Assembly: GCA_903942355.1 (NCBI GenBank)
Contig: CAJAOR010000114.1
Location: 1 to 35,848 of the forward strand
From: an uncultured Chlorobiaceae bacterium
GTDB taxonomy: Bacteria; Bacteroidota; Chlorobiia; Chlorobiales; Chlorobiaceae
Length of the DNA stretch: 35,848 nucleotides
Direction: 5' to 3'
The position numbers and the translations under genes were made by a program. Of this stretch, positions 1 to 10,003 are shown piece after piece (position 1 is the first letter of the stretch; each line of letters opens with the position of its first letter). The notes under the pieces were generated by a model, which made no database searches, was not told the DNA's origin, and saw only the letters and a list, made by a program, of their open reading frames with translations.

Positions 1-1
1 A

Positions 2-127
2 CAGGAATTGACACGAATGATCGCCGCAGTCGTCATGGAGCAGCGCCTGTTGATCGATATTTTATCTCTCAAAGAACAATCGCTCAAAAAGGTGAGGGAT
101 CCGGTCCTTCAACTGGCTTTATTTTAA
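2..127 (+). CDS. C-terminal fragment of an unidentified protein (5' end outside window)
   Basis: Open frame from base 2 (QELTRMIAAVVMEQRLLIDILSLKEQSLKKVRDPVLQLALF*) ending with TAA at 125-127; no family recognised. Confidence 0.4.
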   Translation, partial: QELTRMIAAVVMEQRLLIDILSLKEQSLKKVRDPVLQLALF

Positions 128-134
128 CCGGACA

Positions 135-572
135 CTACTGATCCTTGACAATAATACCGCTTTTTTCGAGTTGTTCAACAAGCAGCTTTGGCGTAGTTTT
201 TGCAACCAGAGCGATGGTTTCAAGCGATGATGACTCGAGGAGCTGAACAGCAATTTTTCCAGACTTTTCTCTTTCCTCAGTTTTGCCCTCTTTTTCTTCA
301 CCAAAGATTGGCAGCATCGATGTTATTGTAACGATGAGTGCGGCCCCAATGATACCTATTGCAGGCTTTTTTGAAAAATATCCGGTGAATTGCTTCCAGT
401 TCGAGGCCAGATGAAGCACAACTCCTGCGACAAAAAGCCAGCTCAACCACTTGTGAACAGGCTCGATGATACCGAGTTCGATTTCAAAAAAAATAAGGAG
501 GCCGGTGATTCCGGAAATAATAAATGCCCCAACGGCAAGCGGTGTGGCCCATGATTTAAGCGTTTGTGCCAT
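135..572 (-). CDS. DUF4405-like small membrane protein (cytochrome b-like helical bundle)
   Basis: Translation MAQTLKSWATPLAVGAFIISGITGLLIFF...HKWLSWLFVAGVVLHLASNWKQF resembles DUF4405 membrane proteins. Confidence 0.7.
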   Translation of the reverse strand: MAQTLKSWATPLAVGAFIISGITGLLIFFEIELGIIEPVHKWLSWLFVAGVVLHLASNWKQFTGYFSKKPAIGIIGAALIVTITSMLPIFGEEKEGKTEEREKSGKIAVQLLESSSLETIALVAKTTPKLLVEQLEKSGIIVKDQ

Positions 573-799
573 AGTATCTTAATTGATTTGTCCGTCGGTT
601 TCTGTTTGCGTATTTGTTTCAACAGCTCTTAATGTAGCTGGCGGATTCTTAAAGAAACCTAAGACAAAGCTTAATTTTTGCTTAAAATAAGGCGTAAGGA
701 GAAAGGTCATGCGCTGGGAAGTTGACGAACGAACTGCTTTTCAAATGAGTTACTTGAAATGTTCCACGCAATTACCATTTTTAAAAGTGGTTATAAAAT

Positions 800-1678
800 A
801 TGAAGATGCCTTTTGATCATAATGCTCTCTGTATTCGTCAGGGTGAACAGGTTGATCTCGGCAAGCGTCCGACGCTCATTGAGCCGGTATACCGTTCAAA
901 AAATGAGTATAAGGAGATGCTGGCTGATCATGTGGCGCAGTTGAGCAAACTGCAGCAGGTTCATTATGCCGATAACCGCTATGCGGTATTGCTGATTTTT
1001 CAGGCAATGGATGCTGCCGGTAAAGACGGTGTTATCCGCCATGTGATGTCCGGCGTGAATCCACAGGGGTGTCAGGTGTTCAGTTTCAAACATCCTTCAG
1101 CCCAGGAGCTGGATCATGATTTTCTCTGGAGAAGCAACCATTGCCTGCCACAGCGGGGGCAGATCGGGATCTTTAACCGATCCTATTATGAAGAGGTGCT
1201 TATTGTTCGCGTGCATCCGGAAATACTTGTTAAGCAGGGTATTCCGGATGAGCTGATCAATGGTGGGAAAGTATGGGAACATCGTTATCAGTCAATTGTC
1301 GATATGGAAAATCATCTCTATCGAAACGGAACAAGAATTGTGAAAATTTTTCTTCATTTGTCGAAAGAAGAGCAGCGTAAACGATTTCTGGACAGGATTG
1401 ACTCACCGGCCAAGAACTGGAAATTCAGTGTTGCTGATATTGAAGAGCGAAAGTACTGGAAACAATATATGCACGCCTATGAGGCCTGCCTCAGTGCAAC
1501 AAGCAGCAAACATGCGCCATGGTACGTTGTGCCCGCCGACGACAAACAAAATGCCCGCCTGGTGGTGTCAAAAATAATTTTTCATACCCTGAGCGCTCTT
1601 GATTTGGCCTATCCTGAAGCCACTCAAGAACGCCATAAAGAGTTGACAAATATCCGCAAGCGGCTGATGGAAGATTAA
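800..1678 (+). CDS. PPK2-family polyphosphate:nucleotide phosphotransferase
   Basis: Walker A-like [73 protein letters not shown]: typical PPK2 motifs. Confidence 0.93.
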   Translation: MKMPFDHNALCIRQGEQVDLGKRPTLIEPVYRSKNEYKEMLADHVAQLSKLQQVHYADNRYAVLLIFQAMDAAGKDGVIRHVMSGVNPQGCQVFSFKHPSAQELDHDFLWRSNHCLPQRGQIGIFNRSYYEEVLIVRVHPEILVKQGIPDELINGGKVWEHRYQSIVDMENHLYRNGTRIVKIFLHLSKEEQRKRFLDRIDSPAKNWKFSVADIEERKYWKQYMHAYEACLSATSSKHAPWYVVPADDKQNARLVVSKIIFHTLSALDLAYPEATQERHKELTNIRKRLMED

Positions 1679-2430
1679 ATCCGGACTGGGATTCCTCTTT
1701 CTCGCAGGTACTCCTTTGCCTCAAGGATTGAGTGTTGCCGGAAGTGGAAAATTGATGCTGCAAGGGCTGCGTCAGCATGGCCTTTGGTAAATCCTTCGTA
1801 AAGGTGCTCTAGAGTTCCTGCTCCCCCGGATGCAATGACGGGAATATGCACTGATGTTGATACTTTGCAGAGAATGTCATTGTCATACCCCTCTTTTGTG
1901 CCGTCCCGGTCCATGCTGGTAAGAAGAATTTCTCCAGCGCCGAGCTCCTGTACTTTATGAGCCCATTCAAGCGCTTCGTATGGGGTCGGATTTTTCCCTG
2001 AATGGGTATAGACCAAATAATCGTCACCTGTTTTCTTGATATCGATGGCAACGACAACGGCCTGCGAGCCATATTTTTCTGCTATCCTCGAAATCAGGAA
2101 GGGGTCGTTGACCGCTGCGGTATTGACGGAGACCTTGTCGGCACCATGCAGAAAGACCTCCCGGGCCCGTTCAACCGAACTGATCCCGCCACCGACCGTG
2201 AGGGGAATAAAAACCTCTCCGGAGACTTTCAGAACCTCTTCAAGTGTCGTTTTGCGCGATTCAAGCGATGCTGAAATATCAAGAAAGACAAGCTCGTCGG
2301 CCAGTTCATTGTTGTAGAAGCGTGCCTGCTCAAGGATAGAGCCCGCATCTCTCAATCCTTCAAAGTTTATTCCTTTTACCACCCTGCCGTCGCGAACATC
2401 GAGACAGGGTATGATCCGCTTCGCTAACAT
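1675..2430 (-). CDS. hisF: Imidazole glycerol phosphate synthase subunit HisF
   Basis: [23 protein letters not shown]...VGGGISS...SVNTAAV...[12 protein letters not shown]...ASGGAG. The ORF track start (2481) is upstream; the conserved start [11 protein letters not shown] is at 2430. Confidence 0.97.
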   Translation of the reverse strand: MLAKRIIPCLDVRDGRVVKGINFEGLRDAGSILEQARFYNNELADELVFLDISASLESRKTTLEEVLKVSGEVFIPLTVGGGISSVERAREVFLHGADKVSVNTAAVNDPFLISRIAEKYGSQAVVVAIDIKKTGDDYLVYTHSGKNPTPYEALEWAHKVQELGAGEILLTSMDRDGTKEGYDNDILCKVSTSVHIPVIASGGAGTLEHLYEGFTKGHADAALAASIFHFRQHSILEAKEYLRERGIPVRI

Positions 2431-2594
2431 TGATGTATAGAGCTGAAATGCATTGTTAAAAACCGTGACACAAGAAATCAATAAAGTTCGAACTCTACAA
2501 CAATATTTTTATCGGTTCCGAACTCTGTTCCTTTTTTTCTGAATGCGGAAAATGGCATGATGTCGGGGTGTACTGACATTTCCCTGCTTAAAGT

Positions 2595-3107
2595 TTACTC
2601 TATCATATCCAGCGAAGAGCCCATTTTGGAAAACATGCCCAATATTTGGTCTTTTTTCCACAGATAAAGGGCCCACAAAATCACAAAAAGCTCGAGAAAG
2701 CCTTCATCCCATGGGAAATAGTGAGCCAATGTGACCGGCTTATTCATATCAGCAAATGGAGCAAAGATGAGTACATAGCCTGCAATGGTGTCCAACAGGG
2801 TGTGAATGAATCCATTGAACGTGAAGATAAAAGCGAGAGCTGTAGCCTGTCCGCGATGAAAGTCAAGAAGCCAAGCGAGGAGCGACAACAATAAGAGAAC
2901 AAGCCAGACAAGGGGAAAGTGAGTGAAGTATTGGTGATGGTGATGTTTGCCATGATCGACAAAATAATAGATAAAATCAAGGTCAGGAGCAATTGCACCG
3001 AACATACCCCAGCTTATAAACGTCTTGGCTCTTACCTTACTTATTTCAAACTTTTTGACAAAGAGTTTCGAAGTAATATAGCCTGCAGGCAGATGGGCGA
3101 AATACAT
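2595..3107 (-). CDS. YdjM/DUF457-like integral membrane protein (metal-dependent hydrolase-like)
   Basis: MYFAHLPAGYITSKLF...GAIAPDLDFIYYF..HGKHHHHQYFTHFPLVW; PDLD and HxxxTH-type motifs; likely start at internal Met 3107. Confidence 0.65.
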   Translation of the reverse strand: MYFAHLPAGYITSKLFVKKFEISKVRAKTFISWGMFGAIAPDLDFIYYFVDHGKHHHHQYFTHFPLVWLVLLLLSLLAWLLDFHRGQATALAFIFTFNGFIHTLLDTIAGYVLIFAPFADMNKPVTLAHYFPWDEGFLELFVILWALYLWKKDQILGMFSKMGSSLDMIE

Positions 3108-3121
3108 TTGCTTTAATGATA

Positions 3122-3844
3122 CTATGTTAGTTTGCCTATCCACGTAAAACGGGATAGAGCTGACCGGTCAGGTCTCAGGTTCGAACCACTTGTATTCTGT
3201 TGGATATACATATCTTCGAATGAGAGCAACAAATAGGGGCTGTCTGGAGCCACATATTCCACCACGTGATTGAAGCCGTCAGGGTTTGCCGAGGCGGTGG
3301 TAGAGAATACATTCGTTCCGCCATGCATCCCATTAGAAATCAGAAAAAAATTAAGTATTGTGCCTGCCTGCATTGTGCCGAGGTCAACAAAGCTTCCAGG
3401 GGATGGTGATTGTGAACTCGGGAAAATGATCTGTGGATTTCCTGAAATAACACTCGTACCACTCGTGTTGATCCCCAGAGTGTTTTGATAACCGCCATAA
3501 TTGCCGACAAAAAAGACCTGTACATCCTGTGTCGTTCGAAGGGTTAACAGAGATGGATTCAAACTCGTCGTGGTAAATTGATTTTGTGCTTGGTATTTCG
3601 GCAGATTGGTTTGCAGCCAGGCGTTCAACGTTGGGAGAGTATTGTTCATGAACAGGGCTGCCTGCGGATCTGATGCTGGCGGAGAAATAATCGGTGCAGT
3701 TATGTCAAGGGCAGCAAACTGAGGGGCTAATGCGGCAGATGCAGGTGACACACTAAATAATAAAAAAAGAGATGCAAATATGGCAGGAGGAATCAATTTC
3801 CGTATACCAATACGCACTAAGGATTGTCTCTTTGAGTGTTTCAT
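3122..3844 (-). CDS. Secreted DUF4114-like protein
   Basis: N-terminal signal peptide (IPPAIFASLFLLFSVSPASAALA); ILNFFLISNGMHGG...NPDGFNHVVEY...YLLLSFEDM resembles DUF4114; start chosen at Met 3844. Confidence 0.6.
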   Translation of the reverse strand: MKHSKRQSLVRIGIRKLIPPAIFASLFLLFSVSPASAALAPQFAALDITAPIISPPASDPQAALFMNNTLPTLNAWLQTNLPKYQAQNQFTTTSLNPSLLTLRTTQDVQVFFVGNYGGYQNTLGINTSGTSVISGNPQIIFPSSQSPSPGSFVDLGTMQAGTILNFFLISNGMHGGTNVFSTTASANPDGFNHVVEYVAPDSPYLLLSFEDMYIQQNTSGSNLRPDRSALSRFTWIGKLT

Positions 3845-4070
3845 GATATCCAATTTAAGGTTACTGTGGATGATGTCCACCTTAGTCCAGTGCTTGCCAA
3901 ATGTATGCCATATGACTTTTTAATGCAATAATCTTGTATGTTAAGCTGGCAGTGCTTGAGTGTCTCTTTATGCCCAGCCTATTGACTTGCATAATGAGAG
4001 GGGAGTTTGTTGAAAGCTTTCATAATAGAGTATAACAATAATCGTTAATGTCTTATTTTTGATCGATCAA

Positions 4071-5213
4071 TTATTTTTTATCGTTTATGTGAGCACGATA
4101 ATGCTGAAGCAACATTTTTGCTTGTGCCTTTGATGAAAGATGTGTTACAACAAACTCACGTGCGTAAGCGCGCATTGGTAAAAGTTGATCAGGGTTTTTG
4201 AGTATAGGCATCAGTATATCAACAAAATCGGTTATGTCAGTTCCACAACAGAACCCGTTTTTTCCTTCAACAATCATCTTTTCTGCTCCACCAGTGCGCG
4301 AGCGTATAACAGGCAGGCCTGTTGCCAAGGCTTCAAGAGCCACTAATCCAAAACCTTCATAAAGGCTTGGCATGACAAGTAGGTCTGCGGCAAAGTATGC
4401 CTCAAGCGGGTCCATCCATTCGTACAATTTACAGATGTCTTGAACGCCAGCGACCTCAATCTCTCGACGTACCTGTTTTTCAAGTTCGCCATCGCCGACA
4501 ATCGCAAAACGAATATCATTGAGACCGAAAGCTCTGGCGGATTTAGCAGCGGCAATAAGAGCCGTTGGTTGCTTAGATGGGTGAAGCCTGCCAATGAAGA
4601 GTACAAAAGTCTGGTTATCACTAATCTTAAATTGAGCACGTGCTTTTTGCCGTTCTTCGAGGGTCGGCTCACGATAATGATTGCAGTCAACACCATTGTT
4701 GATTACTTCAATTTTTGACGGGTTAATTCCCATCGATTGACATAAGTAAGTTTTTGCTTTTTCATCCAAAACAAAAAAACGGCGAGCAGTTGGAGAAAGC
4801 ATGCGTCGCAATGGGCCGATATCCATAGCTCCAACCTGCCCAGTGAAATGGGTATTATGTAAGGTGAACCAGTCCGGAAAATGGCCTGACAGGTAGCAAA
4901 GCAAGGAGGGAGCTCTACCATGGACGTGAATGACATCGGGACGAAATTGACGTATTGCTTTGTTGACAGCAATTGTTCCGCGAAGCACAGAAAAGATTTT
5001 TGGAAAAAAATCAGTAACAACGCATTGAATGCCCTGTGAGAGAAGCACGTCAAGATTACCGCCATCACATATGAGCATTACTTCATGCCCTTCTTGATGC
5101 AGAGTGGAGCATATTGTCGTAATGGCTGTTGTAACACCACCACGATAAGCAGTTGAACCCATTTGCAAAATTCGCAAGGGTGGATTTTTACTTGCTTCTT
5201 GTTGCATAGTCAT
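4071..5213 (-). CDS. Glycosyltransferase family 4
   Basis: LRILQMGSTAYRGGVTTAI...VLFIGRLHPSKQPTALIAAA...VMPSLYEGFGLVALEALATGLPVIRSRTGGAEKMI. Confidence 0.93.
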   Translation of the reverse strand: MTMQQEASKNPPLRILQMGSTAYRGGVTTAITTICSTLHQEGHEVMLICDGGNLDVLLSQGIQCVVTDFFPKIFSVLRGTIAVNKAIRQFRPDVIHVHGRAPSLLCYLSGHFPDWFTLHNTHFTGQVGAMDIGPLRRMLSPTARRFFVLDEKAKTYLCQSMGINPSKIEVINNGVDCNHYREPTLEERQKARAQFKISDNQTFVLFIGRLHPSKQPTALIAAAKSARAFGLNDIRFAIVGDGELEKQVRREIEVAGVQDICKLYEWMDPLEAYFAADLLVMPSLYEGFGLVALEALATGLPVIRSRTGGAEKMIVEGKNGFCCGTDITDFVDILMPILKNPDQLLPMRAYAREFVVTHLSSKAQAKMLLQHYRAHINDKK

Positions 5214-5258
5214 CTGTTAGATGTCAAATTTAAAAAAACAAGAGATAACGTGTTCTTA

Positions 5259-6530
5259 TTACGTGTATGACTTAATCAAGCGTGATCTCTCCTCAAAAAC
5301 AGCTTTGCTTGTAAATTGAGCTCCATCCTCTAAAGCAGACTTCTTGAGCTTTCTCAGAAGGTCACGGTCCTTGATTACAGATTCTACAGCAACTACGAGG
5401 GCGGCAATATCACCGACTGGAACCAAAATACCACCACCATTTTTGTTTATTAAATCACGAGCAAAATCGCTCTCATAGCCAACAATGGGTACACCAAACC
5501 GTAAAGCCTCCAAAAGGCACCTTGGTGATTCAGGAGTGATGTGGGTAAAAAGAAATATATCGGCTGATCGATAGTATTGCGCGACTGTAGTGCGATCATT
5601 TATAAAGCCAGGTGTTTTTACAACAGAACGGAGGTTTAATGTTTCTGCCTGCTGTTCAAATTCTTTACGGACATCTCCATCACCTAACCAAATAGCTTGA
5701 ATATAATAATTATTCATAATGATATTATGAATAACCTTTAACCATTGTAAAGGAGCTTTAGTTGCATCAAACCGGCCAGCATATAAAATTGATAAATCGT
5801 TAACTTTATTCGGATTCAGATTTGTATTATCGTGGGTATCAATTGAAGTTTTTGATTCTGAGTGCAGTCCTTCATCATGAATATTGTGGATGCAATAGGC
5901 GTGATTTTTATTGCCTTTTTTATTCATCCATTTTTGATAAACATTATAGGTATCCATTCCGTGAAAAAGGCCAAGATTGCAATTCCTAATAATTATCCAA
6001 TGCCAAGACTTCATCAATTGAGACTCAATTGCTATTCTTGCGCGACGCAGATATCCACTTTCGCGTTCAATTCTTACAATGACTTCGTGCTCCACACGAT
6101 CAGTATGGATCGCATACTTGCGTTTTTTTATTTGTGCAACTATAGCCCCGACAGCAGCCCAGTCACCCCACAATCCTCCAATAGCGAATTGTAAATAGTT
6201 GCAATCATCAATAAGCTTGTTTAATAAGGACGCTGTTTTCAAAAAATTCCAAATGTATTTGTCGATACGGTATGCCCATGGTAAGGTCACAAATTCTACT
6301 CGAGAAGAGAGGTCGTCAACAGGTAACCATGCCATCTCAGTAAGATTTAATGCAATAAATTCCGGAACGACAGCAGCGGCAATAATCAAGCGATCAAAAG
6401 AGTCGAGCCATCTTCTTATGCCATGATGTGCCTGAAATTCAACATGAATTTTACCATTTATAATCCTGAATGGGACAGGAAGTACTAACAGCATTTTGTT
6501 AACTTCGGGCATTTTTATAAAAGAATTCAA
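5259..6530 (-). CDS. Glycosyltransferase family 4 / group 1
   Basis: LSILYAGRFDATKAPLQWLKVI...ADIFLFTHITPESPRCLLEALRFGVPIVGYESDFARDLI. Confidence 0.88.
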   Translation of the reverse strand: MNSFIKMPEVNKMLLVLPVPFRIINGKIHVEFQAHHGIRRWLDSFDRLIIAAAVVPEFIALNLTEMAWLPVDDLSSRVEFVTLPWAYRIDKYIWNFLKTASLLNKLIDDCNYLQFAIGGLWGDWAAVGAIVAQIKKRKYAIHTDRVEHEVIVRIERESGYLRRARIAIESQLMKSWHWIIIRNCNLGLFHGMDTYNVYQKWMNKKGNKNHAYCIHNIHDEGLHSESKTSIDTHDNTNLNPNKVNDLSILYAGRFDATKAPLQWLKVIHNIIMNNYYIQAIWLGDGDVRKEFEQQAETLNLRSVVKTPGFINDRTTVAQYYRSADIFLFTHITPESPRCLLEALRFGVPIVGYESDFARDLINKNGGGILVPVGDIAALVVAVESVIKDRDLLRKLKKSALEDGAQFTSKAVFEERSRLIKSYT

Positions 6531-6531
6531 A

Positions 6532-7245
6532 TTATTGGGAGATTTTTTTTGCCGTGTTTTTAGCTTTTCTTATAAATGCTATAAATGGGCTCAGTAGAGG
6601 TGATTTATCCCAGTATGACAATGCATGCAAGTCTGTACGTGAACTTCTCTGGTACCCAAGGCTTGGGTTTACAATATAGGTGTTAATATCAGGATTTTGA
6701 ATTCTGAACGTTGATATCGCTGCATCATAGTGCATTGGCCCACCCAAAGGATCACCGGGTTGTCTTTTAAGCAGTTCTTCTAAAAAAAGTATAAACCTGT
6801 CAAATACACATCCATTTACGGCATAACAATGGGCAAGTCTCATGGGCTCAGTTATTTTAATGATTTTATTTGAAGAATTTGCGCTGATGGGATATTCATG
6901 GCCAAAGTATATGAAATCCCATTTAGTGCGACTTATTTCCTCTAATACATCATCGCATTTATTATTGATATCTTTTATAAAAGCCACGTCATCTTCCATA
7001 ATTAGCACGTTCTTTTTGTGCTCCTTTTTGGCCTCACGTATTGCGCTTAAATGGCTTAAAAAACATCCTTTGACCCCTGGGTTCTCAAATCCGGCGGAAT
7101 CATCCGGACGAATAGCTCTAAAAAAAGCTGTGTTCTCAATAGGCCATTTTTGGCGTTTAAATTCTTTAATTGTTTCGTTTTTTCTATCCAATCTTTCCGG
7201 AAGATTGATGATAAGTACTTTATCAAAAAATTCGACTATCTTCAT
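6532..7245 (-). CDS. Glycosyltransferase family 25 (LPS glycosyltransferase-like)
   Basis: KVLIINLPERLDRKNETIKEF...GCFLSHLSAIREA...VLIMEDDVAFI: GT25 signatures. Confidence 0.85.
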   Translation of the reverse strand: MKIVEFFDKVLIINLPERLDRKNETIKEFKRQKWPIENTAFFRAIRPDDSAGFENPGVKGCFLSHLSAIREAKKEHKKNVLIMEDDVAFIKDINNKCDDVLEEISRTKWDFIYFGHEYPISANSSNKIIKITEPMRLAHCYAVNGCVFDRFILFLEELLKRQPGDPLGGPMHYDAAISTFRIQNPDINTYIVNPSLGYQRSSRTDLHALSYWDKSPLLSPFIAFIRKAKNTAKKISQ

Positions 7246-7487
7246 AAAAAATGATTTATATATGAATTATTCAAAATGAAGCCAATAATTACTCATATAA
7301 CAATGGTTCTGTAAGCGAGATTCATTGTTATAAGTGCCCGACTACCTCATTCCAGCCATGTAAGCCCCATGAGCATAATCATTGCTATGCCAGTTAATAC
7401 AATTCTGATCCAATCAAGCCAAAGGTAATAAGTTATATTATTGCTCGATTTTTCTTATGGCTTTGACACAACTATTATAATTTGTTT

Positions 7488-8807
7488 TCAATGTGCTTTT
7501 GACTCTAATAATTTGCTGTAAATATTTACTATCTTCTCGGCCTTTGCACTCCAAGAGAAATCCCTGGACCGCTGTATAGCATTCATTGACATGCCATTGC
7601 GCAGGTCGTCATTCTGAACTAATTTTGCAATACACTCTGTTAATTCTTTAACTACAAAATCTCTCGATATTGGGTCGATTTTAAAGCCCGTCTCTTCGGT
7701 AACATATTCTGCAATTCCGCCATTATTAATCACAATGCAAGGGAGGCCATTTGCCATGGCTTCCAATACCACGGCTCCGCCAAATTCACGGACTGAGGGA
7801 AAGCAGAATATATCACTATCTCTGTAGTAGCTTACCGTTTCCTGTTGCTCTACCCATCCGGTAAAATTCACTTTATCGTTAAGGCTCAACTTGCTAACCT
7901 GATTTTTAAGGGCTTTATGTTCAGGTCCATCCCCAACGATGGTGAGTTTAATTATTTCCTGTATGGATAGGTTCAGATTGCTTATGGCTTCGATGAGAAT
8001 ATCTGCACCTTTATAGGGTACCAGGCGCCCAACAAAGAGAAGATTTATTGTTTTCTTGTAGCTCTTATCAATCCGGCTTGTTTTCGTTTCGTGTTTTATA
8101 AATAAATCATCAATTCCATTTTCATAAAACAGTTCAATCTTTTTGGTTTTAATCTCAAAGAGATTTTTAATAAGGTTCATGGTATACGTAGAGCCGGAAA
8201 GAATGTAGTCGGCTTTCTCGTAGGTTTCTCTATAGCCCGGGATGATGTATCGGCCAATAAGGCGGAGAAAGTTAAAATACGAGAACTCCTGACGTGCTAC
8301 AGCTTGAAACCCTTTCGGAAAAGGAACCCCGCCATTTACCGGTCCCAAAATGAATGGCGTGTTTTTACATGCTCTAATAGCCTTTACAGGATAACGGGGC
8401 AGAATAGGGGTTAGTGCATGAACAATATCATATTCACCACCAAGAATCGAATTTTTAAACTTAGCGTATACCTGATGATTAAACTCCGCATAAATTGGAT
8501 AGGTAAGCGTATTGTATAAAGGCCAAATTATCTTCCCCTTTATCTGGCTTAATTTAGCGGCTATTTTGTAGTAGCTCTTGATAAATTTACTTTCGGGGAT
8601 GTATACAATATCTCTCTCCGGGTGAGCTTTATCCATTGCGGCTTTGTTCCTCTCATGAGTGACCAGTGTTGTGTCTACGAGTTGGCTGATGTGTTTATAG
8701 AATGAATATCCTACAAGCGGTACCGATGGCCACTCAGGATTACATTGCTCTATAATTAAGAGTACCTTTACGTTATTCTTCATAATTCCCTGTTTTTTTA
8801 TCAGCAA
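7488..8807 (-). CDS. Glycosyltransferase family 4
   Basis: LLFVGRLVPYKGADILIEAI...LTIVGDGPEHKAL...FCFPSVREFGGAVVLEAMANGLPCIVINNGGIAEYV. Confidence 0.93.
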   Translation of the reverse strand: MLIKKQGIMKNNVKVLLIIEQCNPEWPSVPLVGYSFYKHISQLVDTTLVTHERNKAAMDKAHPERDIVYIPESKFIKSYYKIAAKLSQIKGKIIWPLYNTLTYPIYAEFNHQVYAKFKNSILGGEYDIVHALTPILPRYPVKAIRACKNTPFILGPVNGGVPFPKGFQAVARQEFSYFNFLRLIGRYIIPGYRETYEKADYILSGSTYTMNLIKNLFEIKTKKIELFYENGIDDLFIKHETKTSRIDKSYKKTINLLFVGRLVPYKGADILIEAISNLNLSIQEIIKLTIVGDGPEHKALKNQVSKLSLNDKVNFTGWVEQQETVSYYRDSDIFCFPSVREFGGAVVLEAMANGLPCIVINNGGIAEYVTEETGFKIDPISRDFVVKELTECIAKLVQNDDLRNGMSMNAIQRSRDFSWSAKAEKIVNIYSKLLESKAH

Positions 8808-10003
8808 TTGCTGCTCTTATTGCTGGTTTCCCGAGTCGTTCTGACCCATTCATTGGTTTTGTTTTTCAGCATCATCCCCATATAAATCGGAATTTTCCAA
8901 AGCACATAGAGCGGTGCTGTTGCAAGATAGAGCCAGGTGGAGAGTGACGCTCTGCGTTGAATTTGGCCTGATGCCAGATAGACAAGAAGTATTGCCCAGA
9001 ATGAGGCCGCTAGAAATTGCCAAACGGCATCAAGTGCTATGCTCCCTACTGTTGCAAGAGTAAAGAGCATAACCAGAATTGAGAGGGGTGGTATGGCAAG
9101 TTCAGCAAGGGCGTAGAGGTACCTGAAGTCGCGTGACTCTTTAAATAGTCGGAGAAGGGGAAGTGACATATTTTTTACAAGCATGAAGCGCCCACCTTCC
9201 CAGCGATTTCTCTGGCTTGAGGCGTTTTTGGCGGAGGTTACCATTTCACTTCGAATAACAGCATCCGGATTGTAGTGTATATTGATACCGTCTTTGAGCA
9301 GAATCAGTGTAAATTCTATGTCCTCAACTATAGAGTGTGAGGGCCATCCATAGTGCTCCAGCAGTTCTGTACGAAACCCCATGCCATTGCCCCTCAGAAT
9401 AGCGCTTCCGGACATGCGGAATGATCCGGCCATCCTCAGATGATTAAAGACATTGAAAGCCGCATCAATGAGTGCCGTGCGCCATCCAGCCTGCGGGTTG
9501 CTGACACCGTTAAACGCCTGAACAGCTTCTATTTCAGGGTTGCTGAGCGAAGCACTGATCTCGCGCAGGTAGTTTTTGTCGGGGCAAACATCCGCATCTA
9601 TGATGGTGATGGCGTTGGTTGCCTGATAGTTTTCCTTGCAGTTTTTGAGAAACCAGTCGAGAGCCTCTCCTTTTCCGCGCTTCAGCTCGTTAAAGCGCTC
9701 AAAAACCTGTGCGCCAGCTTCTCGTGCATTTGTTGCTGTAGAGTCAGTGCAGTTATCTGCTATAACAAAGAGCTCAAACCTGTTCGCGGGATAATCACTT
9801 GCCAGAATATTTTCAATAGTTCGTTTTATTCCCTCTTCTTCATTATGGGCGGGAATCAGTACTCCTATATTGAGAAATTGGTTACTGATTGGTTCCTCTT
9901 TTTTGAAGAAGTATGAGGCTATTGTGCTCATAAGCAGATATCCTGCAGGCAAGGCCAGCAGGATAAGCAGGCTTTTAATGAGAAGAAATCCAACGATCAT
10001 CAT
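8801..10003 (-). CDS. Membrane glycosyltransferase family 2
   Basis: IGVLIPAHNEEEGIKRTIENILASDYP...IDADVCPD...SIVEDIEFTL...SQRNRWEGGRF plus C-terminal TM segments. Confidence 0.92.
   Translation of the reverse strand: MMIVGFLLIKSLLILLALPAGYLLMSTIASYFFKKEEPISNQFLNIGVLIPAHNEEEGIKRTIENILASDYPANRFELFVIADNCTDSTATNAREAGAQVFERFNELKRGKGEALDWFLKNCKENYQATNAITIIDADVCPDKNYLREISASLSNPEIEAVQAFNGVSNPQAGWRTALIDAAFNVFNHLRMAGSFRMSGSAILRGNGMGFRTELLEHYGWPSHSIVEDIEFTLILLKDGINIHYNPDAVIRSEMVTSAKNASSQRNRWEGGRFMLVKNMSLPLLRLFKESRDFRYLYALAELAIPPLSILVMLFTLATVGSIALDAVWQFLAASFWAILLVYLASGQIQRRASLSTWLYLATAPLYVLWKIPIYMGMMLKNKTNEWVRTTRETSNKSSNC

Noticed and set aside
896-1093. Antisense ORFs over PPK2 and over other confident genes (e.g. 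1097-1282, 2002-2274, 10054-10632, 9440-9916)
   Set aside because: They lie opposite strongly supported coding regions, have low-complexity or composition-biased translations and show no recognisable domain
7246-7487. Sigma-54 promoter in the GT25/GT4 gap (ATGCCA near 7417)
   Set aside because: The correctly spaced -12 position does not contain the TTGC core
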